This document shows positions 7,958 through 16,869 of a stretch of DNA of 64,000 bases, one piece after another. Location: positions 2,418,001 to 2,482,000 of the forward strand of contig NZ_BTPM01000001.1 of the NCBI RefSeq assembly GCF_036245475.1. The letters run 5' to 3'. A program made the position numbers and the translations under genes. Source of the stretch: Vibrio sp. 10N (GTDB lineage Bacteria > Pseudomonadota > Gammaproteobacteria > Enterobacterales > Vibrionaceae). How positions within the stretch are numbered: position 1 is the stretch's first letter; each line of letters begins with the position of its first letter. Below the pieces are notes generated by a model, which was given only the letters and a program-made list of their open reading frames with translations, was not told the DNA's origin and ran no database searches.

Positions 7958-9574
7958 ATGAAAGGTCAAATGATGAACGTCCCTCTCACCATTACCGAAA
8001 TCATGCGCCATGCTGATAAAGTGAACGGTGATACTGAAGTTGTCTCAGTGACTTATGACAATCCTCGACACAAATACACCCTTAACGACGCCTTTAAGAG
8101 AACCCGCCAACTTGCCAATGCCCTACAATCACTTGGTTTAGAAAAAGGCCAGCGAATCGCGACCTTTGCCTGGAACGACTATCGCCACCTTGAGCTTTAT
8201 TATGCTATTTCTTGCTCAGGAGGCGTGTTGCACACTGTTAACCCACGATTATTCCCGGAGCAAATTGAGTACATCGTCAATCATGCCGAAGATACTATCG
8301 TGTTCTTTGATCCTATTTTTGCGCCCCTGATAGAGAAGCTGCAGCATAAGTTTCCTACGGTGACCCACTATGTCGCCCTGTGTGATAAAGCACACCTGCC
8401 CTCGGCTGATATTGCTAACCTAACGGATTATGAGTCATTAATTGAGGGCCAAAGCGATCAATTTGACTGGCCGCAACTTGCCGAAGACGATGCAAGTTCT
8501 CTGTGCTATACCTCAGGTACAACTGGCCATCCAAAGGGCGTGCTGTATTCACATCGCTCCACCGTACTCCACTCTTTGGGCAGTGCATTACCCGATGCCT
8601 TCTCACTGTCCATCGACGAAACTGTCATGCCGATCGTACCTATGTTTCATGTGAATGGCTGGGGCCTCGCATACAGTGCGCCTATGACTGGTACCAAACT
8701 CGTGATGCCAGGGCCAAAGATGGCCGATGGTGAAGTGTTAAGCGATCTGATTAATAGCGAGGGTGTCACCATGACAGCCGGGGTGCCAGTCGTGTGGCTA
8801 ATGCTACTAGAGCATCTAAAAAACAACGATATTCAGGTACCGACACTCGATCGCATCGTCGTCGGTGGTTCAGCATGCCCGGAAGTGCTGATTAATGAGT
8901 TTGACCAGATGTTTAACGTTTCGGTACAGCATGCCTGGGGAATGACCGAAATGAGCCCGCTTGGCACTTTCAACAAACTCAAACCAAGCCTCAAACAACA
9001 ATCCGAAAAAGAGCAAATGAACTACAAGCTGAAACAAGGTCGTATTGTTTTTGGTGTCGATATGCGAATCGAAGATTGGCAAGGTCAGGAAGTTGAGTGG
9101 GATGGTCATCAATTTGGTGCCGTGAAAGTCAGAGGTCCTTGGATCGCCTCCGGCTATTACAAGCAAGGAGAATCACTCGACAGCAACGGTTACTTCGATA
9201 CCGGAGATGTAGCCAGTGTCGACCCACACGGCTATATGCTCATTACCGATCGCTCTAAGGATGTGATTAAATCTGGTGGGGAATGGATTAGCTCGATTGA
9301 GCTTGAAAACGTCGCCGTTGGTCATCCTGACGTCAAAGAAGCTGCAGTAATTGGTGTCCCTCACAAGAAGTGGGGCGAACGACCGCTGCTCATTGCTGTG
9401 ACTCACGATGTCGAGATCTCTGCCGAAGAGCTGCTTGAGCACTTCGAAGGTAAAGTCGCTAAATTCTGCATCCCAGATGCCGTTGAGTTCATTAAAGAAC
9501 TGCCTCACACAGCAACAGGAAAGCTAAGTAAAAAAGATCTACGCAGCAAATACGCAGATTATGTATTAGGTTAA
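7958..9574 (+). CDS. AMP-dependent acyl-CoA ligase (fatty or related carboxylic acid)
   Basis: A 538-residue ANL-superfamily enzyme that activates a carboxylic acid to its CoA thioester through an acyl-adenylate. Visible motifs are the P-loop YTSGTTGHPKG (about 184-194), WGMTEMSP, GDVASVDPHGYMLITDRSKD and the catalytic lysine at 522 in TATGKLSKKD. Overall it looks like medium-chain fatty acyl-CoA ligases and the 3-methylmercaptopropionate-CoA ligase group (DmdB); the substrate cannot be told by eye. The ATG at 7958 has ACGGAG upstream. It is likely co-regulated with the divergent LuxR-type gene and with the MFS transporter that follows. Confidence 0.85.
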   Translation: MKGQMMNVPLTITEIMRHADKVNGDTEVVSVTYDNPRHKYTLNDAFKRTRQLANALQSLGLEKGQRIATFAWNDYRHLELYYAISCSGGVLHTVNPRLFPEQIEYIVNHAEDTIVFFDPIFAPLIEKLQHKFPTVTHYVALCDKAHLPSADIANLTDYESLIEGQSDQFDWPQLAEDDASSLCYTSGTTGHPKGVLYSHRSTVLHSLGSALPDAFSLSIDETVMPIVPMFHVNGWGLAYSAPMTGTKLVMPGPKMADGEVLSDLINSEGVTMTAGVPVVWLMLLEHLKNNDIQVPTLDRIVVGGSACPEVLINEFDQMFNVSVQHAWGMTEMSPLGTFNKLKPSLKQQSEKEQMNYKLKQGRIVFGVDMRIEDWQGQEVEWDGHQFGAVKVRGPWIASGYYKQGESLDSNGYFDTGDVASVDPHGYMLITDRSKDVIKSGGEWISSIELENVAVGHPDVKEAAVIGVPHKKWGERPLLIAVTHDVEISAEELLEHFEGKVAKFCIPDAVEFIKELPHTATGKLSKKDLRSKYADYVLG

Positions 9575-9599
9575 CCTTCTCACCCTTCCCTATTCTAAT

Positions 9600-9637
9600 G
9601 GGCCTTTGCACACCCACAAAGGCCCTTGTTCTTCTTT
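9600..9637 (+). terminator. Terminator after the acyl-CoA ligase gene
   Basis: A nine-base stem GGGCCTTTG/CAAAGGCCC (9600-9608 with 9617-9625) is followed by a T-rich tail. The MFS gene downstream therefore probably has its own promoter. Confidence 0.8.
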
Positions 9638-9673
9638 GACATAAAACATAACAACTACAACTTTAACATTCCT

Positions 9674-9691
9674 GTAACCCAAAAGGGTACT
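9674..9691. promoter_or_regulatory. ACCC/GGGT dyad upstream of the MFS gene
   Basis: TAACCCAAAAGGGTAC forms an ACCC-N4-GGGT inverted repeat about 75 bp before the MFS start. It is similar in make-up to the dyad before the ligase gene, so it may be a site for the same regulator. This is inference only. Confidence 0.3.
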
Positions 9692-9765
9692 ACATCATTT
9701 GCTGTTTAGCGCTCACTATTAACATATCTATAACAAAGCTGTTCAAGGAAGGATAGGAGCTCAAC

Positions 9766-10992
9766 ATGCTAAACACCTTTATAAGCCCAACAAGGACGAT
9801 TGATTCCAAGGCACTTATTATCGCCGCTATGATGCTGGTAATGTTTGCCCCCAATGCGTTCAACTTTTTACCTTTTATGCTTGGCGGCGCAGCCGAAGCC
9901 ATGGCCCTCGATGATGCTCAAATTGAAAGCATTGCCATGTATGAACTGCTCGCTACTGCCCTCTCTTCACTACTTTTCTCATTACTGCTGATTCGCCGCG
10001 TAAACTGGCGCTACATTGGCTACATTGCGGCTATCGCGCTGATTGCCGGTAACTATATGAGTATGACCGCTCAAGATTTTGATAGCTTCATTACCAGCCG
10101 CCTCATCGCTGGTAGCGGACAGGGTATCGGCTACTCACTAGGTCTCGTTGGTATGAGTGTAACCAGACACCCAGGACGTAACTTTGGCTACATGATCGCC
10201 GCACTTAACATCTGGCTAATCACTTGGTTCATTTTGATCCCAGAGTTAATGGCAGAGTATGGTCTTAATGCCCTTTATCAATTCTTCATGTTTGCTTCTG
10301 CGTTGTGTCTGGTTGCTTTCTGGTTCTATCCTGACAACGGCCGAGTAGAGAAAGACCAAGAAATCTCTTCGACCCATGGCGACAATGTGGACAAAAAGAA
10401 ATATGTCGTACCTATGATTTGGGTAGGTGGCGCATTTTTGGTATACAGCTTAAGCCTTGGCATTATCTATCCTTATATCGAGATCATCGGTGCTGACATG
10501 CAAGCATCAACGGAAGATGTCGGCCTAGTGTTAGCGGTAGGCTCAGTAATGGCAGTTGTAGGGGGTATTCTTACTGCTGTCGTGGACAAAAAATACAGCC
10601 ACACAACGATCATTGTCTCACTTAGTGTCATCAACGCTGCGGTGTGCTTTGGTATGGCAAGCACCAATGACACGACGTCATTCCTCGGCTTCTCAGCATT
10701 CTATATTATGCTTTGGAACATGATGTACGCTCGCTACTACACCGCACTTGCCACCACCGATAAGTCTGGATATTTCAGCTCATACGGCCCAGAAATTGGT
10801 ACTGTGGGTCTGGCGGCGGGTCCTATTGTCGCACAAGCGGCGACAGCGACGGGCGACTTCCAAGGTCAAGTTGGTGTGGGGGCGGTATGTATCGCAATCG
10901 CAACGGTGATGGTATTCATTGGCTTAGGTAAGTCCAAACTGATTGACCGTGGTGTTGCTAACGAAAACAGCTCTGAACAGCAAAAGGCTTAG
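9766..10992 (+). CDS. MFS transporter
   Basis: A 408-residue inner-membrane protein with about twelve hydrophobic segments, a hydrophilic central loop (about residues 190-212) and a polar C-terminal tail: the layout of the major facilitator superfamily. AGGAGCTCAAC precedes the ATG at 9766. It follows the acyl-CoA ligase gene, so it may carry the ligase substrate or a related acid. No substrate-specific motif is recognised. Confidence 0.8.
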   Translation: MLNTFISPTRTIDSKALIIAAMMLVMFAPNAFNFLPFMLGGAAEAMALDDAQIESIAMYELLATALSSLLFSLLLIRRVNWRYIGYIAAIALIAGNYMSMTAQDFDSFITSRLIAGSGQGIGYSLGLVGMSVTRHPGRNFGYMIAALNIWLITWFILIPELMAEYGLNALYQFFMFASALCLVAFWFYPDNGRVEKDQEISSTHGDNVDKKKYVVPMIWVGGAFLVYSLSLGIIYPYIEIIGADMQASTEDVGLVLAVGSVMAVVGGILTAVVDKKYSHTTIIVSLSVINAAVCFGMASTNDTTSFLGFSAFYIMLWNMMYARYYTALATTDKSGYFSSYGPEIGTVGLAAGPIVAQAATATGDFQGQVGVGAVCIAIATVMVFIGLGKSKLIDRGVANENSSEQQKA

Positions 10993-11006
10993 ACATTTAG
11001 GCTAGG

Positions 11007-11050
11007 ATAAAGCGCCGGAGAGACCAAGACTCTCTCCGGCGCTTTATTTT
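11007..11050. terminator. Bidirectional terminator between convergent genes
   Basis: A perfect 17-base stem (11007-11023 with 11031-11047) has T-rich sequence on the plus side and the corresponding A-rich flank on the other. It can end both the MFS gene and the converging oxidoreductase gene. Confidence 0.9.
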
Positions 11051-11053
11051 TCT

Positions 11054-12034
11054 CTACAGCTTATCTGCCGGAAATACCACTCCAGTCTGACGGCGCACTT
11101 CAGTAATGATATGAGCAATCGTGAGCGAGCGCTTTGTCGCCTGTTCGTTCATAGCTCCCGCTAAAATCATCGATGCAAAAGCCTTAGCTTCATACATCAT
11201 GCTGTTCTCAACTTGCTCAGTTTCAAAATGAGTGCGTTCGCCATTTCGAGCATACAAGTCAAAGCCTAAACACTCCGAAAAATCAGGAAGTAGCAGACTA
11301 CCCTGTTCCCCTTGGATCTCACTCGTTGAATAACTGTTACTCACTTTCGAATGACTTAAGGTGACATCAAATTCTGAATAGCGAAGTAGTACGCTGCCGT
11401 GAGCGTCAACACCCGACTCCAACAAATGAGCGCTTGCTTGAATTTGGCTCGGTGTACCAAACAGTTCCACTGCGGCTGCGACGGAGTAAAAACCAATATC
11501 CATGATTGAGCCATTTGAAAACTCCGGGTTAAAGGTGTTTGGGTTTTCACCATCTAGGTATTTTTGATAACGAGAAGAGTACTGGCAATACGTTAAGTGA
11601 GCTTTATGCAGCTTACCTATGTTGGCTAGCGCTTTTTTGGCTTCGATAAAATTAGGAAGATAAGCGGTTTTAAAGGCTTCCATCAAAATCACATTGTTTG
11701 CCTTAGCGACCTCGAACATAGATTCAATTTCAGCAAGATTCGATGCCAACGGTTTTTCACAAATCACATGCTTGCCCGCTTCCATCATTTGAATCGCTTG
11801 TGCACAGTGCAGACTGTTTGGAGAAGCGATGTAGACCGCATCAATTTCTGTCGACGCTGCCAGTTCTGCTAGTGTGTCAAAAAATAGCGTCGCACCGAGT
11901 GGCTCACCAAATGCTTGTGCTTTTTCTATAGTACGTGAATAAGTCCCTCGAATAACGAACTGCTCACTTTGCAGTGCTGCGCGAGCAAATTTCTCGCTTA
12001 TCCAGTTGGTTCCGATGATTGCAAGCTGAAGCAT
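11054..12034 (-). CDS. Gfo/Idh/MocA-family oxidoreductase
   Basis: A 326-residue NAD(P)-dependent dehydrogenase of the glucose-fructose oxidoreductase / inositol dehydrogenase family. The N-terminal Rossmann fold starts LAIIGTNWISEKF, and the family EKP motif is at residues 93-95 (ICEKPLASN). The C-terminal part is the substrate-binding alpha/beta domain. ATG 12034 has AAAGGAAT upstream; the frame extends upstream to 12103 but without a ribosome site. The substrate, probably a sugar or polyol, cannot be inferred. It appears to be a single gene. Confidence 0.85.
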   Translation of the reverse strand: MLQLAIIGTNWISEKFARAALQSEQFVIRGTYSRTIEKAQAFGEPLGATLFFDTLAELAASTEIDAVYIASPNSLHCAQAIQMMEAGKHVICEKPLASNLAEIESMFEVAKANNVILMEAFKTAYLPNFIEAKKALANIGKLHKAHLTYCQYSSRYQKYLDGENPNTFNPEFSNGSIMDIGFYSVAAAVELFGTPSQIQASAHLLESGVDAHGSVLLRYSEFDVTLSHSKVSNSYSTSEIQGEQGSLLLPDFSECLGFDLYARNGERTHFETEQVENSMMYEAKAFASMILAGAMNEQATKRSLTIAHIITEVRRQTGVVFPADKL

Positions 12035-12141
12035 AGGTATTCCTTTGTTTATCTTTGTATTTATTGTTGTCGCTAGAGTACTCTGTGAGGCCTTGAATGC
12101 CAATACAGATCCTCACTATCAGATCGGTGGTTTAAAGGTAG

Positions 12142-12168
12142 AAAAAAAGCGCCCCGTAGGGCGCTTTT
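12142..12168 (-). terminator. Terminator of the FMN reductase gene
   Basis: A ten-base stem (12145-12154 with 12159-12168, AAAAGCGCCC/GGGCGCTTTT) with a CGTA loop is followed by seven T on the minus strand. Confidence 0.9.
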
Positions 12169-12181
12169 GTATTTTAACCAA

Positions 12182-12703
12182 TTATAGCTGTTCGATTGCT
12201 GATTGAACCTTATCAATCAACGCGGCATCCGTCAGTTTGCCTGCCTCTAAGTCGAACACATCATAAAAGCTTGGTACGGAAACACTCGCTTTCACGTTTC
12301 CGCCAAAATAAGGGGCAGAGTTGGTTGCCGCTGCAAGCACATTCGCTGCACCGCCCGGCCCAGGTGAGGTAGCAAGATACACCGCAGGAATGCCTTTGAA
12401 GACTTCACGGTCAATACGCGTTGCCCAATCAAACAAATTCTTGTAAGCCGCTGGGTGGTGTCCGTTGTGCTCAGCATAGGAAATAACGAGTGCATCCGCG
12501 GTTGCAATCGCATCCAGAAACGCTTTTGCACCTTCTGTCTGGCCAATTTCTTTCTCTTTATCTTCAGAAAAAAGTGGCACGTCAAACTGAGTCAGATCGA
12601 GCACCTCAACATCAGCGCCTTCAATTAAACTGGCCGCGTACGTCGCTAGAGCTTTATTGATAGAAGTACTGCTGGTGCTCGCGCCAAATGCAATAACTTT
12701 CAT
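12182..12703 (-). CDS. NAD(P)H-dependent FMN reductase family protein
   Basis: A 173-residue flavodoxin-like flavoprotein of the NADPH-dependent FMN reductase family. The N-terminus VIAFGASTSSTSINKALA is the FMN-phosphate binding loop, and AEHNGHHPAAYKNLFDW is the conserved second loop of this family. Such enzymes reduce quinones, azo compounds or chromate, or supply reduced flavin; the physiological substrate is unknown. It is cytosolic, and a single gene with its own terminator. Confidence 0.85.
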   Translation of the reverse strand: MKVIAFGASTSSTSINKALATYAASLIEGADVEVLDLTQFDVPLFSEDKEKEIGQTEGAKAFLDAIATADALVISYAEHNGHHPAAYKNLFDWATRIDREVFKGIPAVYLATSPGPGGAANVLAAATNSAPYFGGNVKASVSVPSFYDVFDLEAGKLTDAALIDKVQSAIEQL

Positions 12704-12833
12704 AGTTAATTCCCTTTTGTCTCACGTATTGTTTGATTAAAGGTTAACCTATCTGTTTGCTCCAGCAAGAGAGAAAATCCTATCTAGTTCATCGAATTTT
12801 TCGAACAAGTGCCTCCTAGCGGCGATTTAGTCG

Positions 12834-13097
12834 CTAGATAATAGCCTGTAACTCGGTCCACAAGTCATGAACGATAACGCGATCTGCTGGACTCAGCTCT
12901 GACTTGGCTTCATCAAGGCTTGCTTGGATGCGGGTTTTAAACTCACCAATATCGGCAATGCCATCTTCTTCACACGATGCCGCAGACAGTGAAATGTGAC
13001 CGCGTAAGTAACCACCAGCGAACAGCTCATCATCCGAAGCTTGAGTAATTCGAGAATCAATGGTTTCTAGTAGTTTTTCTTCGTATTCAATAATCAT
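12834..13097 (-). CDS. yfcL: YfcL family protein
   Basis: An 87-residue acidic cytosolic protein. ASDDELFAGGYLRGHISL matches the conserved core of E. coli YfcL, also a neighbour of epmC in E. coli. Its function is unknown. It lies 42 bases after epmC on the same strand, so the two are probably one transcript. Confidence 0.85.
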   Translation of the reverse strand: MIIEYEEKLLETIDSRITQASDDELFAGGYLRGHISLSAASCEEDGIADIGEFKTRIQASLDEAKSELSPADRVIVHDLWTELQAII

Positions 13098-13139
13098 GTT
13101 GAGGCTCAGATTTAGTTATCTAATATGGATGGTTCGCAA

Positions 13140-13670
13140 CTAGCGAACCACGAATGTATTGTGAGAAAGCTCAGGTGTGTTGTAAAAGGCGCGTAACGCT
13201 TCAGACAACATCTTAACGCGAAGCGGAATGCCCGCCTCTAAAATGCTCAGCACCTCAGCGCGTACCTTTTGCATAAAACCCACTCGGTCAGGCTCAAAGT
13301 CGCCGCTCAGGTTATCGCAACTGACCGTAAACGGGAAACCAGCGCTGGCTGAGAGTATCCACTCATAGGCTTGTGGGCGAATTTCAACTTTCTCAAACTC
13401 ACTTTGAACTTCTTGGGTGCGTCCATCTGGCTGATACCAATAGCCAAAATCTTCCAGCAGTCTGCGTTGTGGCCCTGCGACACACCAGTGAGCTATTTCA
13501 TGCAGCGCAGACGCGTAAAAACCTCTGGCAAAAACAATTCGATGATAGTCCACCTTATCATCAGCAGGCAGATAAATAGGCTCGTCGCCACCCAACTCAA
13601 GTTTGGTGCGATAGTCACCAAAGAAAGTTTGATTGAAAATAGTGATGAGATCTTGATACTCGTGGTGCAT
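13140..13670 (-). CDS. epmC: Elongation factor P hydroxylase EpmC
   Basis: A 176-residue enzyme that hydroxylates the beta-lysyl-lysine modification of elongation factor P, the last step after EpmB and EpmA. The HEIAHW segment carries the likely iron-binding histidines. The sequence agrees with the YfcM family over its full length. It heads a likely two-gene unit with yfcL. No frameshift or truncation is seen. Confidence 0.9.
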   Translation of the reverse strand: MHHEYQDLITIFNQTFFGDYRTKLELGGDEPIYLPADDKVDYHRIVFARGFYASALHEIAHWCVAGPQRRLLEDFGYWYQPDGRTQEVQSEFEKVEIRPQAYEWILSASAGFPFTVSCDNLSGDFEPDRVGFMQKVRAEVLSILEAGIPLRVKMLSEALRAFYNTPELSHNTFVVR

Positions 13671-13907
13671 AACGTTTGTGTAGCAATAACAATTGGCGTT
13701 ATTGTCTATTCATTCGCAACCGAGGTAAAGAGTAAACTCACTTAACTGGACTCATCTCTGATTCCACCCCCTCCCAAATCTCGACATATCACTCAAATTG
13801 ATTAGTTAAATTAATCCGAAAAACGTTTGCGCAGTAAAACATTTCATTCGTCAACCTTGACGCAAATCACTACACTGTCGCATCTTCATTTTTTCGAGTT
13901 TTGAGTT

Positions 13908-14531
13908 ATGTTGCTCACTGTCTTATACATCATCGGCATCACGGCAGAAGCGATGACTGGCGCGCTTAGTGCGGGCCGACGCAACATGGATTGGTTTGGT
14001 GTCATGCTCGTTGCCAGTGCGACCGCGATTGGTGGCGGTACGGTTCGTGATATCTTACTTGGCCACTATCCACTAGGATGGGTAAAACATCCTGAGTTTT
14101 TGGCCATTACTTGCCTTGCTGGGATCCTGACAACGGGACTGGCAAAATGGATTATTAAATTTAAAGGTGTGTTCCTAAGACTCGATGCACTTGGTTTAGT
14201 GGTGTTTACCATTATCGGCACCAATGTAGGACTGAGTATGGGCTTACACCCATTCATTTGTGTGGTATCTGGTCTCGTCACTGGCGTCTTTGGTGGCTTA
14301 CTGCGTGACTTGATCTGTCGCCAAACGCCGTTGGTGCTTCATCAGGAGCTATATGCGTCTATTTCTGTTGTCGCAGCCTGCCTATATTTGGCGCTGCTTG
14401 AATACGGATTGTCAACGCTGTCTACCACCGTAATCACATTGGTGATCGGCTATACATTGCGTATGGCAGCGGTACGTTTTAAATGGCGTTTACCTTCATT
14501 CCAACTAGACAGTGAAGAAGCAGTGCACTAA
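13908..14531 (+). CDS. TRIC-family (UPF0126) cation channel-like membrane protein
   Basis: A 207-residue membrane protein with six or seven hydrophobic segments and two Gly-rich repeats, GGGTVRDILLG (about 44-54) and GVFGGLLRDLIC (about 125-136). These are typical of the UPF0126 family (E. coli YadS, YicG), now linked by structure to trimeric intracellular cation channels. The ion and role in bacteria are not settled. The ATG at 13908 has only a weak ribosome site. It is divergent from epmC. Confidence 0.85.
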   Translation: MLLTVLYIIGITAEAMTGALSAGRRNMDWFGVMLVASATAIGGGTVRDILLGHYPLGWVKHPEFLAITCLAGILTTGLAKWIIKFKGVFLRLDALGLVVFTIIGTNVGLSMGLHPFICVVSGLVTGVFGGLLRDLICRQTPLVLHQELYASISVVAACLYLALLEYGLSTLSTTVITLVIGYTLRMAAVRFKWRLPSFQLDSEEAVH

Positions 14532-14544
14532 CTTAAGCATTCGA

Positions 14545-14579
14545 CTCCAACGGTTTCCCGTTGGAGCCATTATTTTTTT
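14545..14579 (+). terminator. Terminator after the TRIC-family gene
   Basis: A nine-base stem CTCCAACGG/CCGTTGGAG with a TTTC loop (14545-14553 with 14558-14566) is followed on the plus strand by a run of seven T. It lies between two convergent genes. Confidence 0.88.
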
Positions 14580-16593
14580 ACTCTTGCTCCTCACACACTC
14601 GGTTTTGAATCATTGGCGGTGCCGGCTCATAATGACTCAAAGTCATGCTAAAGCGCCCTTCTCCACCCGTTAACGCTTTTAGCCTGCGCGAGTAATCTGC
14701 TAACTCGTTAATCGGCGATTTGGCCTCCAAAATAGTGCTGCCAAAAGTCCCTTGCTCACTTCCGACGATGAGTCCTCGATTAGCAGAAAGATCCCCAGAG
14801 ACATCACCGACGTAATGCGTTGGGATCTCCAAAGACAAGTCGACGATAGGCTCTAACACTATCGGCCCCGCCGCCTCTACTGCTTGCAAGAACGCTTTTT
14901 TACCCGCAATGACAAACGCTATCTCTTTCGAGTCAACAGAATGGTACTTACCGTCAAACACCGTCACTTCGATGTCTTTGATAGGGTTGCCTGATATGGC
15001 TCCCTCTTCCAACGCTTGAATTATGCCTTTCTCCACCGCCGGAATTAACGCGGTTGGAATCGCACCGCCCACCACTTTATTCACAAATTGAAACCCTGCG
15101 CCACGCTCCAATGGTCTGACTTTCAAGTGCACTTCGCCAAATTGCCCCGCACCACCACTTTGTTTCTTATGGCGATATTGTGCTTCTGCAGGCTTGGTAA
15201 TGGTTTCGAAGTATTCAACGCTTGGCTGACTGGTCTCTACATCTAACTTGAAGACTTGTTGCATCTTCTCAAGCGCGATCTTGAGATGGAATTCACCCTG
15301 GCCGCTAAGCACAGTTTCATTGGTCCGTGTACGGTGTTCTATTTTGAGCGACGGATCTTCTGCGGCGATTTTGGCTAAGACATCAGACAGCTTTTGTTCA
15401 TCACCACGTTTCTTCGGCTTCAGCGTCTGACTGTACATCGACTCTGGGAAGTTCAGCGTTTTGAACTGCACACCATCTTCATCGTGTGAGTCATGAATCA
15501 CCGAATCAAAGGCAAGATCATCCACTTTCACCAATACGCACAAATCGCCTGCTTTAGCACTGGTGATCTCTTGACGTTTCTTACCTTGTAAGTTGTAGAG
15601 ATGGCCAACTTTAAACGCTTTACTGCTATCACCAATGAAAAGCTGACTGCCCGCGGTAATTTCCCCCTGGAAAACACGTACGTAGGCAAGCTTGCCCATA
15701 TAAGGATCCACGTTGACCTTGTAGACATGTGCGACAGTATGGTCGCGTTTGTCACAATCAATCGCTACTTGCTGACCATTTTTCTCAAGCATCGGAGGAT
15801 TACCTTCGTCTGGCATCGGCATAATTTCTGCCAAGGTACGAAGTAACAACTCGCATCCAGCCCCCGTATCTGAGGAGACAAAACAGACCGGTACTACGTG
15901 CCCTGTTCGGAGTGCCTTTTCAAACGGATCGTGAAGCTGTTCTGGCGTCAACTCGGAGCCTTGCTCTAGATAGAGCTCCATTAACGATTCATCCATTTCT
16001 ACGACTTGATCGACGAGCAGCTCATGGGCTTCATCGACGCCACTGAACAAAGTGGCTTGCTCAGGGTTTGGCTCAAAGTAGCAATCAATGACTTCGGCAG
16101 GCTTATCACCAGGTAAATTAATCGGTAGACATTGTGCACCGAAGCGCTGCTCAATTTCTTCGAGTAGCGCCAAAAGCTTATCGGGATGCTGATCGATCTT
16201 ATTGATGATCACCATCTGGCACTTTTTCTGCTCTTTTGCGAACTGGAACAGACGCTCTGAGACTTGGTTGATGGAACTTCCCGCATCAAGCACCAAAGCT
16301 GAGGTTTCAACCGCAGGAAAGATACTTAAAGTGCGGCCAAGAAGCTCTGCTTGCCCAGGAGTATCAATAAAGTTCATTTGGTGGTTGCGCCACGAAAGGG
16401 TGACTGGGGTCGCTTCAACGCTGTGCTGATAGTGGATAGATTGGTCGTCAAAATCGGTGATCGTGTCACCATCTTCGACATGACCTAGGTTATTAATAGC
16501 GTGGGACTCAAAAAGCAGACGTTCAACTAAGCTGGTTTTGCCAGTTCCTGTTTGACCGACAAAGGCAATATTTCTAATTTCATGTTGAGACAT
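14578..16593 (-). CDS. EF-G-like translational GTPase (EF-G2 type)
   Basis: A 671-residue protein with the five-domain layout of EF-G: G domain with P-loop GQTGTGKT (13-20), NKID, then domains II to V (EFG_II, EFG_IV and EFG_C-like segments such as RGLIVGSEQ). It is shorter than EF-G (about 700) and matches the second EF-G-like clade found next to the true fusA. Switch II reads DTPGQ (77-81), where EF-G has DTPGH with its catalytic histidine. So GTP hydrolysis may be slow or differently activated. It is a single gene with AAGGAG before ATG 16593. The cellular role is unknown. Confidence 0.88.
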   Translation of the reverse strand: MSQHEIRNIAFVGQTGTGKTSLVERLLFESHAINNLGHVEDGDTITDFDDQSIHYQHSVEATPVTLSWRNHQMNFIDTPGQAELLGRTLSIFPAVETSALVLDAGSSINQVSERLFQFAKEQKKCQMVIINKIDQHPDKLLALLEEIEQRFGAQCLPINLPGDKPAEVIDCYFEPNPEQATLFSGVDEAHELLVDQVVEMDESLMELYLEQGSELTPEQLHDPFEKALRTGHVVPVCFVSSDTGAGCELLLRTLAEIMPMPDEGNPPMLEKNGQQVAIDCDKRDHTVAHVYKVNVDPYMGKLAYVRVFQGEITAGSQLFIGDSSKAFKVGHLYNLQGKKRQEITSAKAGDLCVLVKVDDLAFDSVIHDSHDEDGVQFKTLNFPESMYSQTLKPKKRGDEQKLSDVLAKIAAEDPSLKIEHRTRTNETVLSGQGEFHLKIALEKMQQVFKLDVETSQPSVEYFETITKPAEAQYRHKKQSGGAGQFGEVHLKVRPLERGAGFQFVNKVVGGAIPTALIPAVEKGIIQALEEGAISGNPIKDIEVTVFDGKYHSVDSKEIAFVIAGKKAFLQAVEAAGPIVLEPIVDLSLEIPTHYVGDVSGDLSANRGLIVGSEQGTFGSTILEAKSPINELADYSRRLKALTGGEGRFSMTLSHYEPAPPMIQNRVCEEQE

Positions 16594-16765
16594 AGGAGGC
16601 TCCTTAAATGATTGGAAACAAGCACTGTTACATTGAGTCGGCGGTTTCCCGCCTACTCGTCTTCCAAGTCATTTTTCGGATCCTTCTGTCCAAACAATGC
16701 ACTCCCACGTGATGGCTGAGTACCTAGTGTGAACCTATACCCATACAAATATTGTGACTAATTTC

Positions 16766-16788
16766 ATAACCTCCACAGTTGAGGTTAT
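16766..16788. repeat. Hairpin in the aroC / EF-G-like spacer
   Basis: ATAACCTC/GAGGTTAT arms with a seven-base loop lie in the 276-bp spacer between the EF-G-like gene and aroC. There is a short T-rich tail on the plus strand. Its role is unclear. Confidence 0.4.
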
Positions 16789-16813
16789 TTATTATCCAAT
16801 CCGTGATTTACAC

Positions 16814-16847
16814 CAAAAAAAAGCCTCTTGGAGTTACCCAAGAGGCT
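16814..16847 (-). terminator. Terminator of aroC
   Basis: A ten-base stem (16822-16831 with 16838-16847, AGCCTCTTGG/CCAAGAGGCT) is followed by at least eight T on the minus strand, 22 bases after the aroC stop. Confidence 0.92.
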
Positions 16848-16869
16848 CAATAAAAAACGCACGATTATG

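Noticed and set aside
13826..13842. Possible PurR site AAACGTTTGCG upstream of the TRIC-family gene
   Set aside because: Only one half matches the consensus well, and the gene has no known link with purines.
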